Shown: positions 25,058 through 33,980, counted from the stretch's first letter. The stretch: 64,000 nt of DNA from CBDCUI01 sp965223115 (GCA_965223115.1 OZ244982.1:1054001-1118000); one strand, 5' to 3'. Made by a program: numbers and translations. The notes: generated by a model not told the origin, from the sequence alone.

Positions 25058-27814
25058 TTATAAAAGTACTTCTTTCTTATTATCCTTTTGATTTAAAGTT
25101 ATTAATTTATATCCTTCAATTACAACCAAAACTATTAAAGATACACCCAAAAGGTAAAACCATTGATTTACACCTACAGGTTGAATATGCAAAATGTCTT
25201 TAAGGATAGGAGTATACATTGCAATAATATGTACCAACTGCGCTGTAATGGTACCAATTAGCAAGAATGGATTACCAAATAGATTTAGACGAAATATAGA
25301 TCGAGTTTCCGAGCGACTATTAAAGGCCTGGATATTTAAAAATAAAACCATCAACAACAGCGTAAAATTACGTGCCTGGTCCACTGAATAGTCCAGACTA
25401 AGCGCATAACGGAAAACAAGAAACGATAAGCCTCCAATTACTATTGCAGAAATCATTATTTTTTCTAGCATTGCCCTATTGAATATATTTTCTTGAGGAG
25501 CTCGAGGAGGTTTATTCAATTCATCACCTTCTGCTGGTTCAAAGGCAAGCGCAATATCTTGGATTCCATTCGTAACTAAATTTAGCCATAGCAATTGAAC
25601 TGCAAATAATGGAATAGGCAACCCGCTTAGTAAAGCAAGCACAACTAATATAATTTCTGCGGCGCCAGCTGAAATCAACAGAAAGATAACTTTACGAATA
25701 TTTGCATACGCAATTCGCCCCTCTTCTAACCCAGCTACAATTGAAGCAAAGTTATCATCAGTTAATATCATGTCAGAAGTTTCTTTTACAATATCACTAC
25801 CTTGTTTGCCCATGGCAATACCTACATGGGCAGCACGCAAAGCAGGTGCATCATTCGCACCATCTCCTGTTACTGCTACGTAATGACCATTCTCTTGCAT
25901 GGCATGTACGATATCGAGTTTTTGTTGTGGTTCAACTCTTGCAAACACACGTGCATTATTGATTAATTCTGGTTGCCCACTTTTAATCTCTTTTGTGATC
26001 TCTCTAATATTTGCACCGGTTATCACTTGACTGGGGTCAGAAGCTAAATCTAATTGTTGAGATATCGCATATGCGGTTTCAGGATGATCACCAGTAATCA
26101 TTGCAACCTCTATACCTGCTTGACGACAAACTTTGATAGCATTTTTGGCTTCTGGACGTAATGGATCTATCATTGCAATTAAAGCTAAAAAAGTTAGATT
26201 TTGTAAATCTTTTGTAGATATTTTTTTTGCATCATTCTGCTCAATAATTCCAGATGCAAGCGCCATAACTCTAAAACCTGCTTTTGCCAAACGCATATTT
26301 TCCTTATCAAACCACTTACGATCAAATGATTGATTACCACTCACGGTATTCATAGTACTGCACATTAATGCTAGTTCTTCAAATGCACCTTTCACAAAGG
26401 CAACGTTTTTTGAATCTATTTGATGCACTGCAGCAGAATAGCGATTTTCAGATTCATAAGGTATTACTGCAACTTCAGGATATTTTTCGATTGCTTTAGG
26501 ACGTGTTACTCCAAGTTTATACGCCATGACTAACATGGCTACATCAACTGTGTCACCTTGATGTGCCCAAGTATGATTGCGTCGCCCTAAAAAGCCTTCA
26601 TTCGCAATTACTGCAGCAAGACCAACTCCAGATAAAAGTTCTATTTGCCCAGGATTACAATCTGCTCCATCAAAACACTGGGGGTTTCCATTTGGAACTG
26701 TACCTTCTCCTGTTAAGTAAATTGGAGGCTCTTGCGGTAAAATTATTTGAACTGCAGTAATTTCATTAACCGTTAAAGTACCTGTTTTATCTGAAGCAAT
26801 CATGGTGCAAGAACCCAATGCCTCAACTGCCAGTAATCGTCTAACAATAACATTCCGCTTAGCCATACGCCGTACACCTATTGCTAAAGCAATTGTCAAT
26901 GCAACGGGTAACCCCTCAGGAATTGCGGCAACTGCTAAGGCAACTACAATAAAAAATATATCTTGCACAGCATGGCCTTGATACAACATTGCTATGCCAA
27001 TTAAAATTACGGTTATACCAATAGCGATAGCGATAGCGATATTTAGCGTAAAACTCTCCATGCGTGTTACCAGTGGAGGTTTAACATCTTTATCAACAAT
27101 AACAGCTTCCGCAATTTGGCCGAGTTGAGTACGCAGTCCAGTTGCAGTAACTACACCCTGTGCTCGTCCTTTCAATACCAAAGTACCTTTGAAAGACATA
27201 TTTAGTTGATCTGCTACTAAAGTAGTACCAAATAGCTGCAAAGAAGCATCTTTTTTTACTGGTGTCGACTCGCCTGTCAATAATGACTCATCAGTTTGAA
27301 ACTCGTGACTAGTCATTAATCTAATATCTGCAGGAATTTTATCTCCCGACTGAAGTAGTACTATGTCACCCGGAACTAGCTGATCTGCATTTATCTCCAA
27401 TGCTTCATCATCACGAATAACATGTGCATACTCAGGAATAAATTCACGAAGACTTATAGCACTTTTTTCGGCCCCGTATTCTTGTATGCACCCTATAAGA
27501 GCATTTATAAACAAAATTGTAAAAATGAATACAGCATCCGTAAATTCCTTAAGTACTAAAGATATAAATGCCGCTGCGAGTAAAATATATATAAATGGGT
27601 CTAAAAACTGCCTAACAAATATTAATATAAGACTAATATTTGTTGTTTGAGGAAGCATATTGCGTCCGTACTTTGTAAGACGGCTAGCAGCTTCTTTTTG
27701 GCTTATTCCAGAATGTGTTGTTTCCAACTCACTTAAAACAGTTTTTAAGTTAAGTGTACATGCATCTTGACTTAAGTCCGGAATGCTAGTTTGATTTTGC
27801 AGTGGAGAACTCAT
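25058..27814 (-). CDS. Cation-transporting P-type ATPase, type II-like
   Basis: This pump of about 918 residues has the N-terminal cation-ATPase domain (LETTHSGISQKEAASRLTKYG), TGES actuator loop, PEGLP in membrane helix 4, phosphorylation site SDKTGTLT, and hinge GDGANDAPAL. Helix 6 reads NLVTNGIQDIALAFEP where SERCA-type Ca2+ pumps have an Asp after V-T. The ion is therefore not certain; Ca2+, Na+ or Mg2+ are options. ATG 27814 is preferred to a TTG 12 bases upstream. It is the last gene of an hsp20-led operon. Confidence 0.9.
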   Translation of the reverse strand: MSSPLQNQTSIPDLSQDACTLNLKTVLSELETTHSGISQKEAASRLTKYGRNMLPQTTNISLILIFVRQFLDPFIYILLAAAFISLVLKEFTDAVFIFTILFINALIGCIQEYGAEKSAISLREFIPEYAHVIRDDEALEINADQLVPGDIVLLQSGDKIPADIRLMTSHEFQTDESLLTGESTPVKKDASLQLFGTTLVADQLNMSFKGTLVLKGRAQGVVTATGLRTQLGQIAEAVIVDKDVKPPLVTRMESFTLNIAIAIAIGITVILIGIAMLYQGHAVQDIFFIVVALAVAAIPEGLPVALTIALAIGVRRMAKRNVIVRRLLAVEALGSCTMIASDKTGTLTVNEITAVQIILPQEPPIYLTGEGTVPNGNPQCFDGADCNPGQIELLSGVGLAAVIANEGFLGRRNHTWAHQGDTVDVAMLVMAYKLGVTRPKAIEKYPEVAVIPYESENRYSAAVHQIDSKNVAFVKGAFEELALMCSTMNTVSGNQSFDRKWFDKENMRLAKAGFRVMALASGIIEQNDAKKISTKDLQNLTFLALIAMIDPLRPEAKNAIKVCRQAGIEVAMITGDHPETAYAISQQLDLASDPSQVITGANIREITKEIKSGQPELINNARVFARVEPQQKLDIVHAMQENGHYVAVTGDGANDAPALRAAHVGIAMGKQGSDIVKETSDMILTDDNFASIVAGLEEGRIAYANIRKVIFLLISAGAAEIILVVLALLSGLPIPLFAVQLLWLNLVTNGIQDIALAFEPAEGDELNKPPRAPQENIFNRAMLEKIMISAIVIGGLSFLVFRYALSLDYSVDQARNFTLLLMVLFLNIQAFNSRSETRSIFRLNLFGNPFLLIGTITAQLVHIIAMYTPILKDILHIQPVGVNQWFYLLGVSLIVLVVIEGYKLITLNQKDNKKEVLL

Positions 27815-27871
27815 GGTTAATAACAAACATGCACCTATAATTTGATTGATCTAATTTGATTCTATTTAAAT

Positions 27872-28665
27872 CTAGCAATTTGGGTTCTTGCTGTTTTCTC
27901 GAGCAATTTTATAGAGTGTTAATGCATGCGGCATGCGTGCATTCAATTCATTTATACGTGATTGATTGGCCGGATGTGTAGACAAGAATTCAGGTGGCTG
28001 CACCTCACCTTGCTTAGACATGTTACGCCATAACACTACACTCTCGCGTGGATCAAATCCTGCCTTGGCCATATAATCTAGACCTAATATATCGGCTTCA
28101 CTTTCTTGACTCCGCCCATAAGGTAACAGTACGCCGTATTGAGCACCTACTCCAAGTAACCCAACGAGTTGCTCTTTGCCGGGAGTAGAGGCACCCGCAA
28201 TCACGTCTATTAGTTTCAAGCTTGTGCCGGTAGCATAAGCAGCAGATACACGCGCATTGGCATGTTCTGCAACGACATGCGCTACTTCATGCGCAATTAC
28301 TGCTGCGAGTTGATGTTGATTTTCAGTTGTTTCTAGTAAACCTGTATACACACCAATTTTGCCGCCAGGCAATGCAAAGGCGTTAACCGCCTTATCTTTA
28401 AAAACAGTGACTTCCCATTGTATATTTAGTTTTACTTCCCTCGTAATTGCATTTACAACACAGTCTACATATTGATTTATAGATTTATTACTTGATTGCG
28501 GTGTCTTTTTTTTAAATCCTCATACGCCGCTATTCCCATTTGATCCATTTGCTCTGCAGGTATTAGATGAAGTTGAGAACGGCCTGTAGGTGATGTTGCG
28601 CATGAAAATATACAACAAATAATCAGTAGATAAACAAGAATTGACCGATTATTCTTTAATTTCAT
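27872..28665 (-). pseudogene. M48 metallopeptidase lipoprotein with a frameshift in an A8 run
   Basis: Two frames together make one Oma1/LoiP-like M48 peptidase. The first (28665 to about 28478) has a lipoprotein signal (IICCIFSCATS) and MGIAAYEDLKK. The second, shifted by one base, continues QSSNKSINQYVDCVVNAI, VNAFALPGGKIGVYTGL, the zinc site HEVAHVVAEH and the second site SEADILGLDY. The switch falls at a run of eight A residues (28506-28513); nine would restore the frame. It could be a real mutation, a sequencing error or a slippery site. Everything else in the protein is intact. Confidence 0.8.
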
Positions 28666-28680
28666 TGAATTGTTAATTAA

Positions 28681-29031
28681 TTACACAGTCAAATTTTGAA
28701 ATACCTCTGCATGATATTTTAATCTTATATGCAATTCTCTAGTTGGATCTTCGAGTAGGTTTCCTGTCAAAAGCATATCCTCTTCATCATAAGGTCCTTC
28801 TAGTCTAAGTATAAATTCTTTTAGCTTTCCAAAGATTGGTTTAAATTTTCCACGATAGTGTTTAACATCAATTGTAGCGTTAAAATTATTATTTTTAAGA
28901 TCATAACTCCCAATATAAAAATAATTGCTATCACCACCTAAAACCTTACCATTCTCTAATACAATCACTCCACCACCTTCCGAGCTCAACTTAGAAACGA
29001 ATTCAATAGACCATAGTTGTTCTAAAGCCAT
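28681..29031 (-). CDS. GrlR-like protein
   Basis: This 116-residue protein resembles the GrlR family: LWSIEFVSKLSSEGGGVIVLENGKVLGGDSNYFYIGSYDL, then a beta-rich second half. GrlR in enteropathogens binds and restrains the type III secretion activator GrlA. No secretion genes are nearby; homologues in environmental bacteria have unknown roles. It lies 39 bp after hsp20 and 15 bp before the M48 gene on the same strand, so it belongs to a stress operon. Confidence 0.65.
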   Translation of the reverse strand: MALEQLWSIEFVSKLSSEGGGVIVLENGKVLGGDSNYFYIGSYDLKNNNFNATIDVKHYRGKFKPIFGKLKEFILRLEGPYDEEDMLLTGNLLEDPTRELHIRLKYHAEVFQNLTV

Positions 29032-29070
29032 ACTTATGTACTAAAATTTTAACTTCTTCATAATTTATTC

Positions 29071-29649
29071 CTAAGCTGCATTAACTGTAATAGAACGCCT
29101 ATTCTTTTTAGCCACTTGTGTCTTCGGCATTGATATATTTAAAATACCTTTGGAATAATTTGCATCAACCTTATTGTAATCCACACCGCTGGGTACACGA
29201 AACGTGCGCTGAAAGGATCCATAGCTTCGCTCACTTACATGATAGTTTTTCTTTTTATCCTCTCGTTCGATTTTCTTCTCACCTTTTACAGTCAACGAAT
29301 CATCGCTGAGAGTTACTTCTATATCTTTTTCAGTCATTCCTGGTAATTCCATTGCAATCACATAAGAATTATCGCTTTCACTTACATCTACACGTGGAGT
29401 AACCTCGAGTTTTGGAAAGCTAAAACGTCGCTCGATGTCAGCAACTGGATAAGTCCATCCTCTTCCAAACAACCGAGGTAGGTTGGGCCAATCTTCTGAG
29501 AAACGATCAAAAAGATTGTCTACTTCTTCACGCAACGTTGCTAAAGGCGTCATGATTTCACCTTTTTTGGCAATAGACTTTCTTGCCTTAGTCTTTCTCT
29601 TAGAAATTTTTTTCTTTTTTACAGGGATTTTTTTTGCTCTTCTTGCCAT
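29071..29649 (-). CDS. Small heat-shock protein Hsp20 with basic N-terminal tail
   Basis: This 192-residue ATP-independent chaperone has an alpha-crystallin domain at about residues 80-190: TPRVDVSESDNSYVIAMELPG, the family A-x-x-x-G-I-L pattern as ANYSKGILNISMPK, and a short tail. The first 32 residues are unusually Lys/Arg-rich (VKKKKISKRKTKARKS), unlike typical bacterial Hsp20, and might bind nucleic acid. AAGG precedes the ATG. A perfect FNR box lies 58 bp upstream. It heads the operon hsp20-grlR-like-M48-ATPase. Confidence 0.9.
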   Translation of the reverse strand: MARRAKKIPVKKKKISKRKTKARKSIAKKGEIMTPLATLREEVDNLFDRFSEDWPNLPRLFGRGWTYPVADIERRFSFPKLEVTPRVDVSESDNSYVIAMELPGMTEKDIEVTLSDDSLTVKGEKKIEREDKKKNYHVSERSYGSFQRTFRVPSGVDYNKVDANYSKGILNISMPKTQVAKKNRRSITVNAA

Positions 29650-29706
29650 TTTTTAACCTTGCTTTTTATTAAGCCCTGATTCTGCGCAACTCCTAGATGT
29701 ATAGCG

Positions 29707-29720
29707 TTGATGTACATCAA
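29707..29720. promoter_or_regulatory. FNR/ANR box, hsp20 side
   Basis: TTGAT-GTAC-ATCAA is a perfect FNR consensus, 58 bp before the hsp20 ATG on the minus strand, a position fit for class II activation. Confidence 0.7.
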
Positions 29721-29760
29721 ATATAGCTTTCAGGACTAAAAATTATTTACTGGGCTATTA

Positions 29761-29774
29761 TTGAGCTGAATCAA
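29761..29774. promoter_or_regulatory. FNR/ANR-like box, DUF2934 side
   Basis: TTGAG-CTGA-ATCAA has one mismatch to the FNR consensus and lies 60 bp before the ATG at 29834. The same spacing recurs at other genes of this block. Confidence 0.6.
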
Positions 29775-29833
29775 ACATCTGAGGTTCTATATTTCATATA
29801 AATAGAAAATATCCAAATTTACGAGAATTAAAT

Positions 29834-30076
29834 ATGACAACAGCCTTAACTACTACGAAAAAGACAGCATCAAAACAGGCTAAACCGAAAAAGGAAGTAA
29901 AGACAAGTAAAAGGAATTCTAAATTAGCGAATATAGTTGATCCAGAATTACGAGACCAAATGATTGCAGAAGCTGCCTATTTCAAAGCATTAAATCGTGA
30001 TTTTCAAGGTGATTATTGTGTTGAAGACTGGCTAGAGGCAGAAACAGAAATTGATAACTTAATATCAAACAAATAA
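29834..30076 (+). CDS. DUF2934 protein, copy 1
   Basis: The 80 residues have a Lys-rich N-terminal half (KKTASKQAKPKKEVKTSKR) and a C-terminal DUF2934 domain: DQMIAEAAYFKALNRDF and EDWLEAETEID. The second copy at 54111-54335 has the same layout. DUF2934 proteins are small, cytoplasmic and of unknown function. An FNR-like box lies upstream, and its stop codon is only 1 bp from the end of a converging broken response regulator gene. Confidence 0.8.
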   Translation: MTTALTTTKKTASKQAKPKKEVKTSKRNSKLANIVDPELRDQMIAEAAYFKALNRDFQGDYCVEDWLEAETEIDNLISNK

Positions 30077-30077
30077 A

Positions 30078-30452
30078 TCATTTATTTTTCATTTGTGCCT
30101 CAATAGCCCTAATTAAATTTTCAGCCATTATTGGTTTTTGTAGAACAATTGTACTTTTTTCAGCTGCTTGCTTTGCGTGTGGCAATCTGTATCCACAATG
30201 AGCATAATGATTGGAACATTCTGATTTAGAAGACTGGTCGCTTTTTGAATCTCAACACTATTCTTCTCAATCATATCAAGGTCAAATAGAAGAACATCAG
30301 GTATTTGTTTTTCATTGGGTTCTTGAAAAAACTTGTGCAGTGGCATTCGAATTGACGATCCAGTCATTCTTCTCCAACTTGAGACAGATCGAAGTAAATG
30401 AGCCTTCATAATCATCGACGATACAAATTATTCCCTTGTTTTTCTCCTCCAA
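30078..30452 (-). pseudogene. Broken response-regulator receiver
   Basis: Three frames together spell a receiver domain. GIICIVDDYEGSFTSICLKL with the acidic pair comes first. Then, after a shift near an A6 run (30326-30331), comes IPDVLLFDLDM with the phospho-Asp. After a second shift near 30175-30190 comes AEKSTIVLQKPIMAENLIRA with the conserved Lys-Pro. No frame spans more than half of it, so it is almost surely not functional. The start is unclear; TTG 30452 is the outer limit. The receiver at 30939-31325 may be its replacement. Confidence 0.75.
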
Positions 30453-30938
30453 GCTACAAAAACCCAAGCTATAAAATAACTATATAAATGTATCTGACCA
30501 CAGTTAAACTTTAATTCGTACTATTTGCTTGTCGTATCGCGATACGTGAAATAATAGCTCCAAATAGCTCAAAAAAATAATAGTGCTAGCGATTAACTAG
30601 ATATTAGTTTGCTTAATTGCAATTTAAACCTGCTACACATGCAAAATCTACAATGTCCGTTTTGGGTCTTTACGGGTATTTTAAATTTGTAAGTTCTTGA
30701 ATCTAATACATTACGCTCCAAAATTTATCCGCTTTCAGCCAGTAACGGACGCTCAAATTTTAATCACAGCATAGTTAAAAATTTGACGCAGCTAGACTAC
30801 TTTTGCCTACTACTATATAGGTTTAATAAATAAAGTTAATTTGCTTGTATTTAGTTTCTAATTTAAATTATTGAAAATACATATAACGTTTAGCATGGCT
30901 ATGTAGCTTTCAATTGTAATACGTAAGAGAAAGAGAAA
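30453..30938. other. Intergenic region with a palindrome and a repeat
   Basis: This 486-bp stretch holds the perfect 14-bp palindrome CGTATCGCGATACG (30533-30546) and the dispersed repeat at 30651-30757. I see no gene. The palindrome is a possible operator; its protein is unknown. Confidence 0.45.
30651..30757 (+). repeat. Dispersed repeat, copy 2
   Basis: It starts CAATGTCCGTTTTGGGTCTT and ends CGCTTTCAGCCAGTAACGG then ACGCTCAAAT. The outer segments match the copy at 23750-23830, while the centre differs in length and sequence. Confidence 0.55.
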
Positions 30939-31325
30939 TTGGCCCCAAACATACTAAATAACAATGTACTAACTGTGCTGCTCGTGGATGATGATGAGCT
31001 AATTCTAGATTCACTCTCGGAATTATTAGAAGCAGACGGGTATCATGTCTACACAGCAAATGGCAGTGCAGAATGTATTGCTAAAATTAGTAACGGAATT
31101 ATTCCTGATATTATAATTACAGCCTACCATATGCGTTACAGAAATGGAGTTGAAGTTGTAAAAAGTATACGTAACTTCCTGAGTGAAGAAATACCTGCCA
31201 TTATCTTTACGAGTGATAGGTCGGCTAAAGTAAGGGAGGCCGCTCGACAGAACAAATGTATTTTTTTAAGTAAACCTATAGAAACAAATATACTTGTTAA
31301 TCATATTAGTGAGATGTCAGCTTAA
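30939..31325 (+). CDS. Stand-alone receiver domain lacking the phospho-aspartate
   Basis: The 128 residues fold as a CheY-like receiver: acidic residues VDDDE (17-19), Thr in IIFTSD and Lys-Pro in FLSKPIE. The aspartate that should be phosphorylated is Ala62 (DIIITAYHMRYRNG, where IITDYRMP is usual). It is therefore probably a pseudo-receiver that binds a partner without phosphorylation. It starts at TTG after AGAGAAAGAG. A broken receiver gene lies 0.5 kb away on the other strand. Confidence 0.75.
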   Translation: MAPNILNNNVLTVLLVDDDELILDSLSELLEADGYHVYTANGSAECIAKISNGIIPDIIITAYHMRYRNGVEVVKSIRNFLSEEIPAIIFTSDRSAKVREAARQNKCIFLSKPIETNILVNHISEMSA

Positions 31326-31328
31326 ACA

Positions 31329-31363
31329 TAATGTCCGTTCTTGGCCAATTGCTGTCATTCAAC
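31329..31363 (+). repeat. Dispersed repeat, short copy 3
   Basis: AATGTCCGTTCTTGGCCAAT followed by TGCTGTCATTCAACG is a compact relative of the two longer repeats (AATGTCCGTTTT and a CAGTCAAA-like end). It lies where two convergent genes meet. Confidence 0.4.
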
Positions 31364-32044
31364 GTATGAATTATTTTTCTTATGTATATGTTGTCGATAA
31401 AGAAAATAAAACCCTACACTCAACATAACTGCACCGACGCCCAAAATAAGAAAAACCAAATTATTTCTCTCTAAAAAGCTTGATCCAAGATATACTGTGC
31501 CAAGGGCATAGGGGATTTCTGTAATAGCTAATGCTAAAAGATAAAATAAAAACCGGTAGTGCAAAGCACCTAAAATATAGCCAGGCACTTCAGATGGCAA
31601 AGCTGCTTGAAAAAGTAAAACATGAATAAACTTTGCGTGTTTATTTATTTGTTCTTTAAATTTCGTATAACGTTTATCTCCTATTAGCCTTGAAGTCACT
31701 GGTTGGCCTAAGTAGTAGCCAATTGCAAAAGTTAATATTCCACCCAAAAGCCAGCCCATCCAAAGAAGAAAAAAACAAACTGTTGCCCCCCAAGTATAAA
31801 TACCAATGGGGACGAGAATTGCACTTGAATAAAAAGCTAACATTGCAGAAATTATTGCTAGCAAGACAAATACTAACATGCCAAAAAGTGGAAACTCAGA
31901 AATTATACTTTCGGAGAATACAATGATCTCTTTACTTATTTCATACAACACATCTGAATTTACTATCAAGAATGCCACTATAATAATAAGACCAAGAAAT
32001 AGAATACGTTTATGGAATAGTTTTTTTATTGTCATTACTTTCAA
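31355..32044 (-). CDS. TVP38/TMEM64 family (VTT domain) membrane protein, copy 1
   Basis: This 229-residue inner-membrane protein has about six hydrophobic segments. The central VTT/DedA-like domain shows FAIGYYLGQPVTSRLIGDKRY near residue 105 and a later QAALPSEVPGYILGALHYRF, where the re-entrant loop lies. Family members are lipid-related or membrane transport proteins. It is a diverged paralogue of the protein at 33252-33980; this one has shorter loops. It converges on the receiver gene. Confidence 0.8.
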   Translation of the reverse strand: MKVMTIKKLFHKRILFLGLIIIVAFLIVNSDVLYEISKEIIVFSESIISEFPLFGMLVFVLLAIISAMLAFYSSAILVPIGIYTWGATVCFFLLWMGWLLGGILTFAIGYYLGQPVTSRLIGDKRYTKFKEQINKHAKFIHVLLFQAALPSEVPGYILGALHYRFLFYLLALAITEIPYALGTVYLGSSFLERNNLVFLILGVGAVMLSVGFYFLYRQHIHKKNNSYVE

Positions 32045-32191
32045 TAAATATAGAACGCTAATAATAGTATTTTATATTTAATTTAAATTTATAGATGCCT
32101 CTATATCAGAACAACACATTGATACTAATTTATTATTTACTCTAAAGTTCTTATCTGTATATGTATCATTTTTAATAATCAATGACTAAAT

Positions 32192-32527
32192 CTAACTGAT
32201 TGTAAGCAAGAGAATTCCAAAAATTAAACATATAAAACAAAAGATACTAAAGATTAATCTCAGTCTTACAATATCTCCAACCTCTTTAAGAAATAAATCT
32301 GTATAAGTTTCATATTCTTTGCTAAGAATAAATTTTCGAACTTTAGGATTATTCAAAACTGGATCCGGAGGACTTTTCCCAATAGGACAGTTAAGATTTA
32401 ACCAGATTTCATAATGATTTAGTTTTATATGCTCAATCATTCTAGAAAGAGATCGTTGATATAAGAACCAACCCACAAAAGCGCCACTTGCTCCAAATGC
32501 GATTAACAACAAAGAGTATTCTTGCAT
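32192..32527 (-). CDS. Small membrane protein with two terminal membrane helices
   Basis: The 111 residues have one membrane helix at the N-terminus (LLLIAFGASGAFVGWFLY) and one at the C-terminus (LIFSIFCFICLIFGILLL), with a polar middle of about 60 residues. This layout and length recall universal stress protein UspB, but I see no clear sequence match. It lies between a lipoprotein gene and the TVP38-type gene on the same strand. Confidence 0.6.
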   Translation of the reverse strand: MQEYSLLLIAFGASGAFVGWFLYQRSLSRMIEHIKLNHYEIWLNLNCPIGKSPPDPVLNNPKVRKFILSKEYETYTDLFLKEVGDIVRLRLIFSIFCFICLIFGILLLTIS

Positions 32528-32581
32528 TTTTAAAAATTATGTTTACTCAGTGACTATAAAACAAATAACCATAAATAATTG

Positions 32582-32989
32582 CTATTCATACAATGGTTTC
32601 ATCATAATTTCGTCTAGTCTTAGTGGTGTAATGGGTGAGACGTCTTCCCCATAAGTTACATACGTTTGATGGGATTTATATCCAGGGCATATAATTTCCA
32701 CTATATATTTGGCCATATTTGATGGGATAACAAAGACTTTATGAAATTTTCCTGGAATATTATAAGGACCGTTTAAAACCTTTTCCTCATGGTTAAGTAA
32801 CTTAATACTGCAGTTATTTAACTGTTTCCCGCTAGAGTCATACAGTTCTGCCATAACACTAAACCCTTTCCCAGCTATATATTTTGAACCACATCCACAT
32901 AACCCAAAGATAATAAGCGGGCCTATAAAGTAAAATATTTCTCGTGCTGGATTTTTCAAATTAATCTTACACAAGTTCGTATTAACCAT
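32582..32989 (-). CDS. Putative lipoprotein, 135 residues
   Basis: A hydrophobic segment (FYFIGPLIIFGLCGCGS) ends in a lipobox-like L-C-G-C, so the protein is probably lipid-anchored. The N-terminal region before it (about 20 residues) is long. The mature part looks like a small beta sandwich (VMAELYDSSGKQLNNCSIKLL; YIVEIICPGYKSHQTYV), like carboxypeptidase-regulatory folds. The family is unknown. A perfect FNR box lies 41 bp upstream. Confidence 0.65.
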   Translation of the reverse strand: MVNTNLCKINLKNPAREIFYFIGPLIIFGLCGCGSKYIAGKGFSVMAELYDSSGKQLNNCSIKLLNHEEKVLNGPYNIPGKFHKVFVIPSNMAKYIVEIICPGYKSHQTYVTYGEDVSPITPLRLDEIMMKPLYE

Positions 32990-33029
32990 ATTCTACCAAC
33001 AGTATAATTACACATATATATATAATAGT

Positions 33030-33043
33030 TTGATTTTCATCAA
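33030..33043. promoter_or_regulatory. FNR/ANR box before the lipoprotein gene
   Basis: TTGAT-TTTC-ATCAA is a perfect FNR consensus, 41 bp before the minus-strand ATG at 32989. Confidence 0.65.
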
Positions 33044-33174
33044 TGCTCATTAATTCAAAAAGAGATTAAATAAACATGTTTTATAAAGTAATAACAAACT
33101 CAATTTGGTGTTTCCATTGATATTCTAAGATTTATAAAATTAAAGACATAACTAATCAATAATGATGTAAAAGA

Positions 33175-33188
33175 TTGATTCTAATCAA
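33175..33188. promoter_or_regulatory. FNR/ANR box before the VTT-debranching operon
   Basis: TTGAT-TCTA-ATCAA is a perfect FNR consensus, 64 bp before ATG 33252. It should control the four-gene operon to 39919. Confidence 0.7.
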
Positions 33189-33251
33189 ATAGCATAAAAT
33201 AATTGAATGCTTAAATAGTTTAGATATTAGTTTTATAAGCAATCAATTCAT

Positions 33252-33980
33252 ATGAAACAAGAAACCTGGTCTGCCGGGGTAATTATAGGGAGTACCTTGT
33301 TCGTAGGACTGCTACTTGGATTTTTGATTTACTTTTTTAATTTACAGTCACATGTTAGAGAACTTCTTGAATGGATCGATGCACGTGGCATATGGGCGCC
33401 AATTTTATTTATTATATTAGATATCGTTATAGTAATTTTCTTATTTCCAGGTGTTCTCATTACTTTAGGGAGTGGTTTTCTTTTTGGTGTGGTATGGGGT
33501 TCAATTTATATAATAATAGCGACCACCATCGGAGCCGTTTTTGCTTTTGTTTTTGCACGCTACTTACTATCAGAGCGTATTGCAAACTATTTACGCTCTA
33601 AGCCACGTCTTAGCTTTATTGATCAACTGTTAGCAGAAGAAGGTTGGAAAATCGTACTAGCCACACGATTAATACCTTTTTTCCCATTTAAACTTTCTAA
33701 TTATTTATTCGGCCTAACAAAGTTCAAACTAAAAGATTTCTTTATTGGTACGTTTTTCGGTATTTGGCCTATCACTATTTTTAATGTCTATGTTGGGTCA
33801 ATCACAGCAGATCTATCTACACTGGGCACAGGCACCACAAAAACTAATTTGGAATGGGGGTTTTACATTTTTGGTTTTATTATGACAATTTTAGCAGTTA
33901 TTTATGTTGGGCATAAAGCAAGGCAGGCCTTAAAAAAATTTCTACCTGACACTGAACAACAAATAACTACCAATACATAA
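33252..33980 (+). CDS. TVP38/TMEM64 family (VTT domain) membrane protein, copy 2
   Basis: This 242-residue inner-membrane protein has the VTT core: FLFPGVLITLGSGFLFGVVWG near residue 65, FVFARYLLSERIANYL near 95 and TRLIPFFPFKLSNYLFGLT near 140. About five membrane helices are visible. It is the first gene after a perfect FNR box and is followed 12 bp later by the debranching enzyme gene. Why a lipid-type membrane protein shares an operon with glycogen genes is not known. Confidence 0.85.
   Translation: MKQETWSAGVIIGSTLFVGLLLGFLIYFFNLQSHVRELLEWIDARGIWAPILFIILDIVIVIFLFPGVLITLGSGFLFGVVWGSIYIIIATTIGAVFAFVFARYLLSERIANYLRSKPRLSFIDQLLAEEGWKIVLATRLIPFFPFKLSNYLFGLTKFKLKDFFIGTFFGIWPITIFNVYVGSITADLSTLGTGTTKTNLEWGFYIFGFIMTILAVIYVGHKARQALKKFLPDTEQQITTNT

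Noticed and set aside
32192..32527. Universal stress protein B (UspB)
   Set aside because: Size and the two-helix layout agree, but the sequence between the helices shows no convincing match, so I left the product as a small membrane protein.
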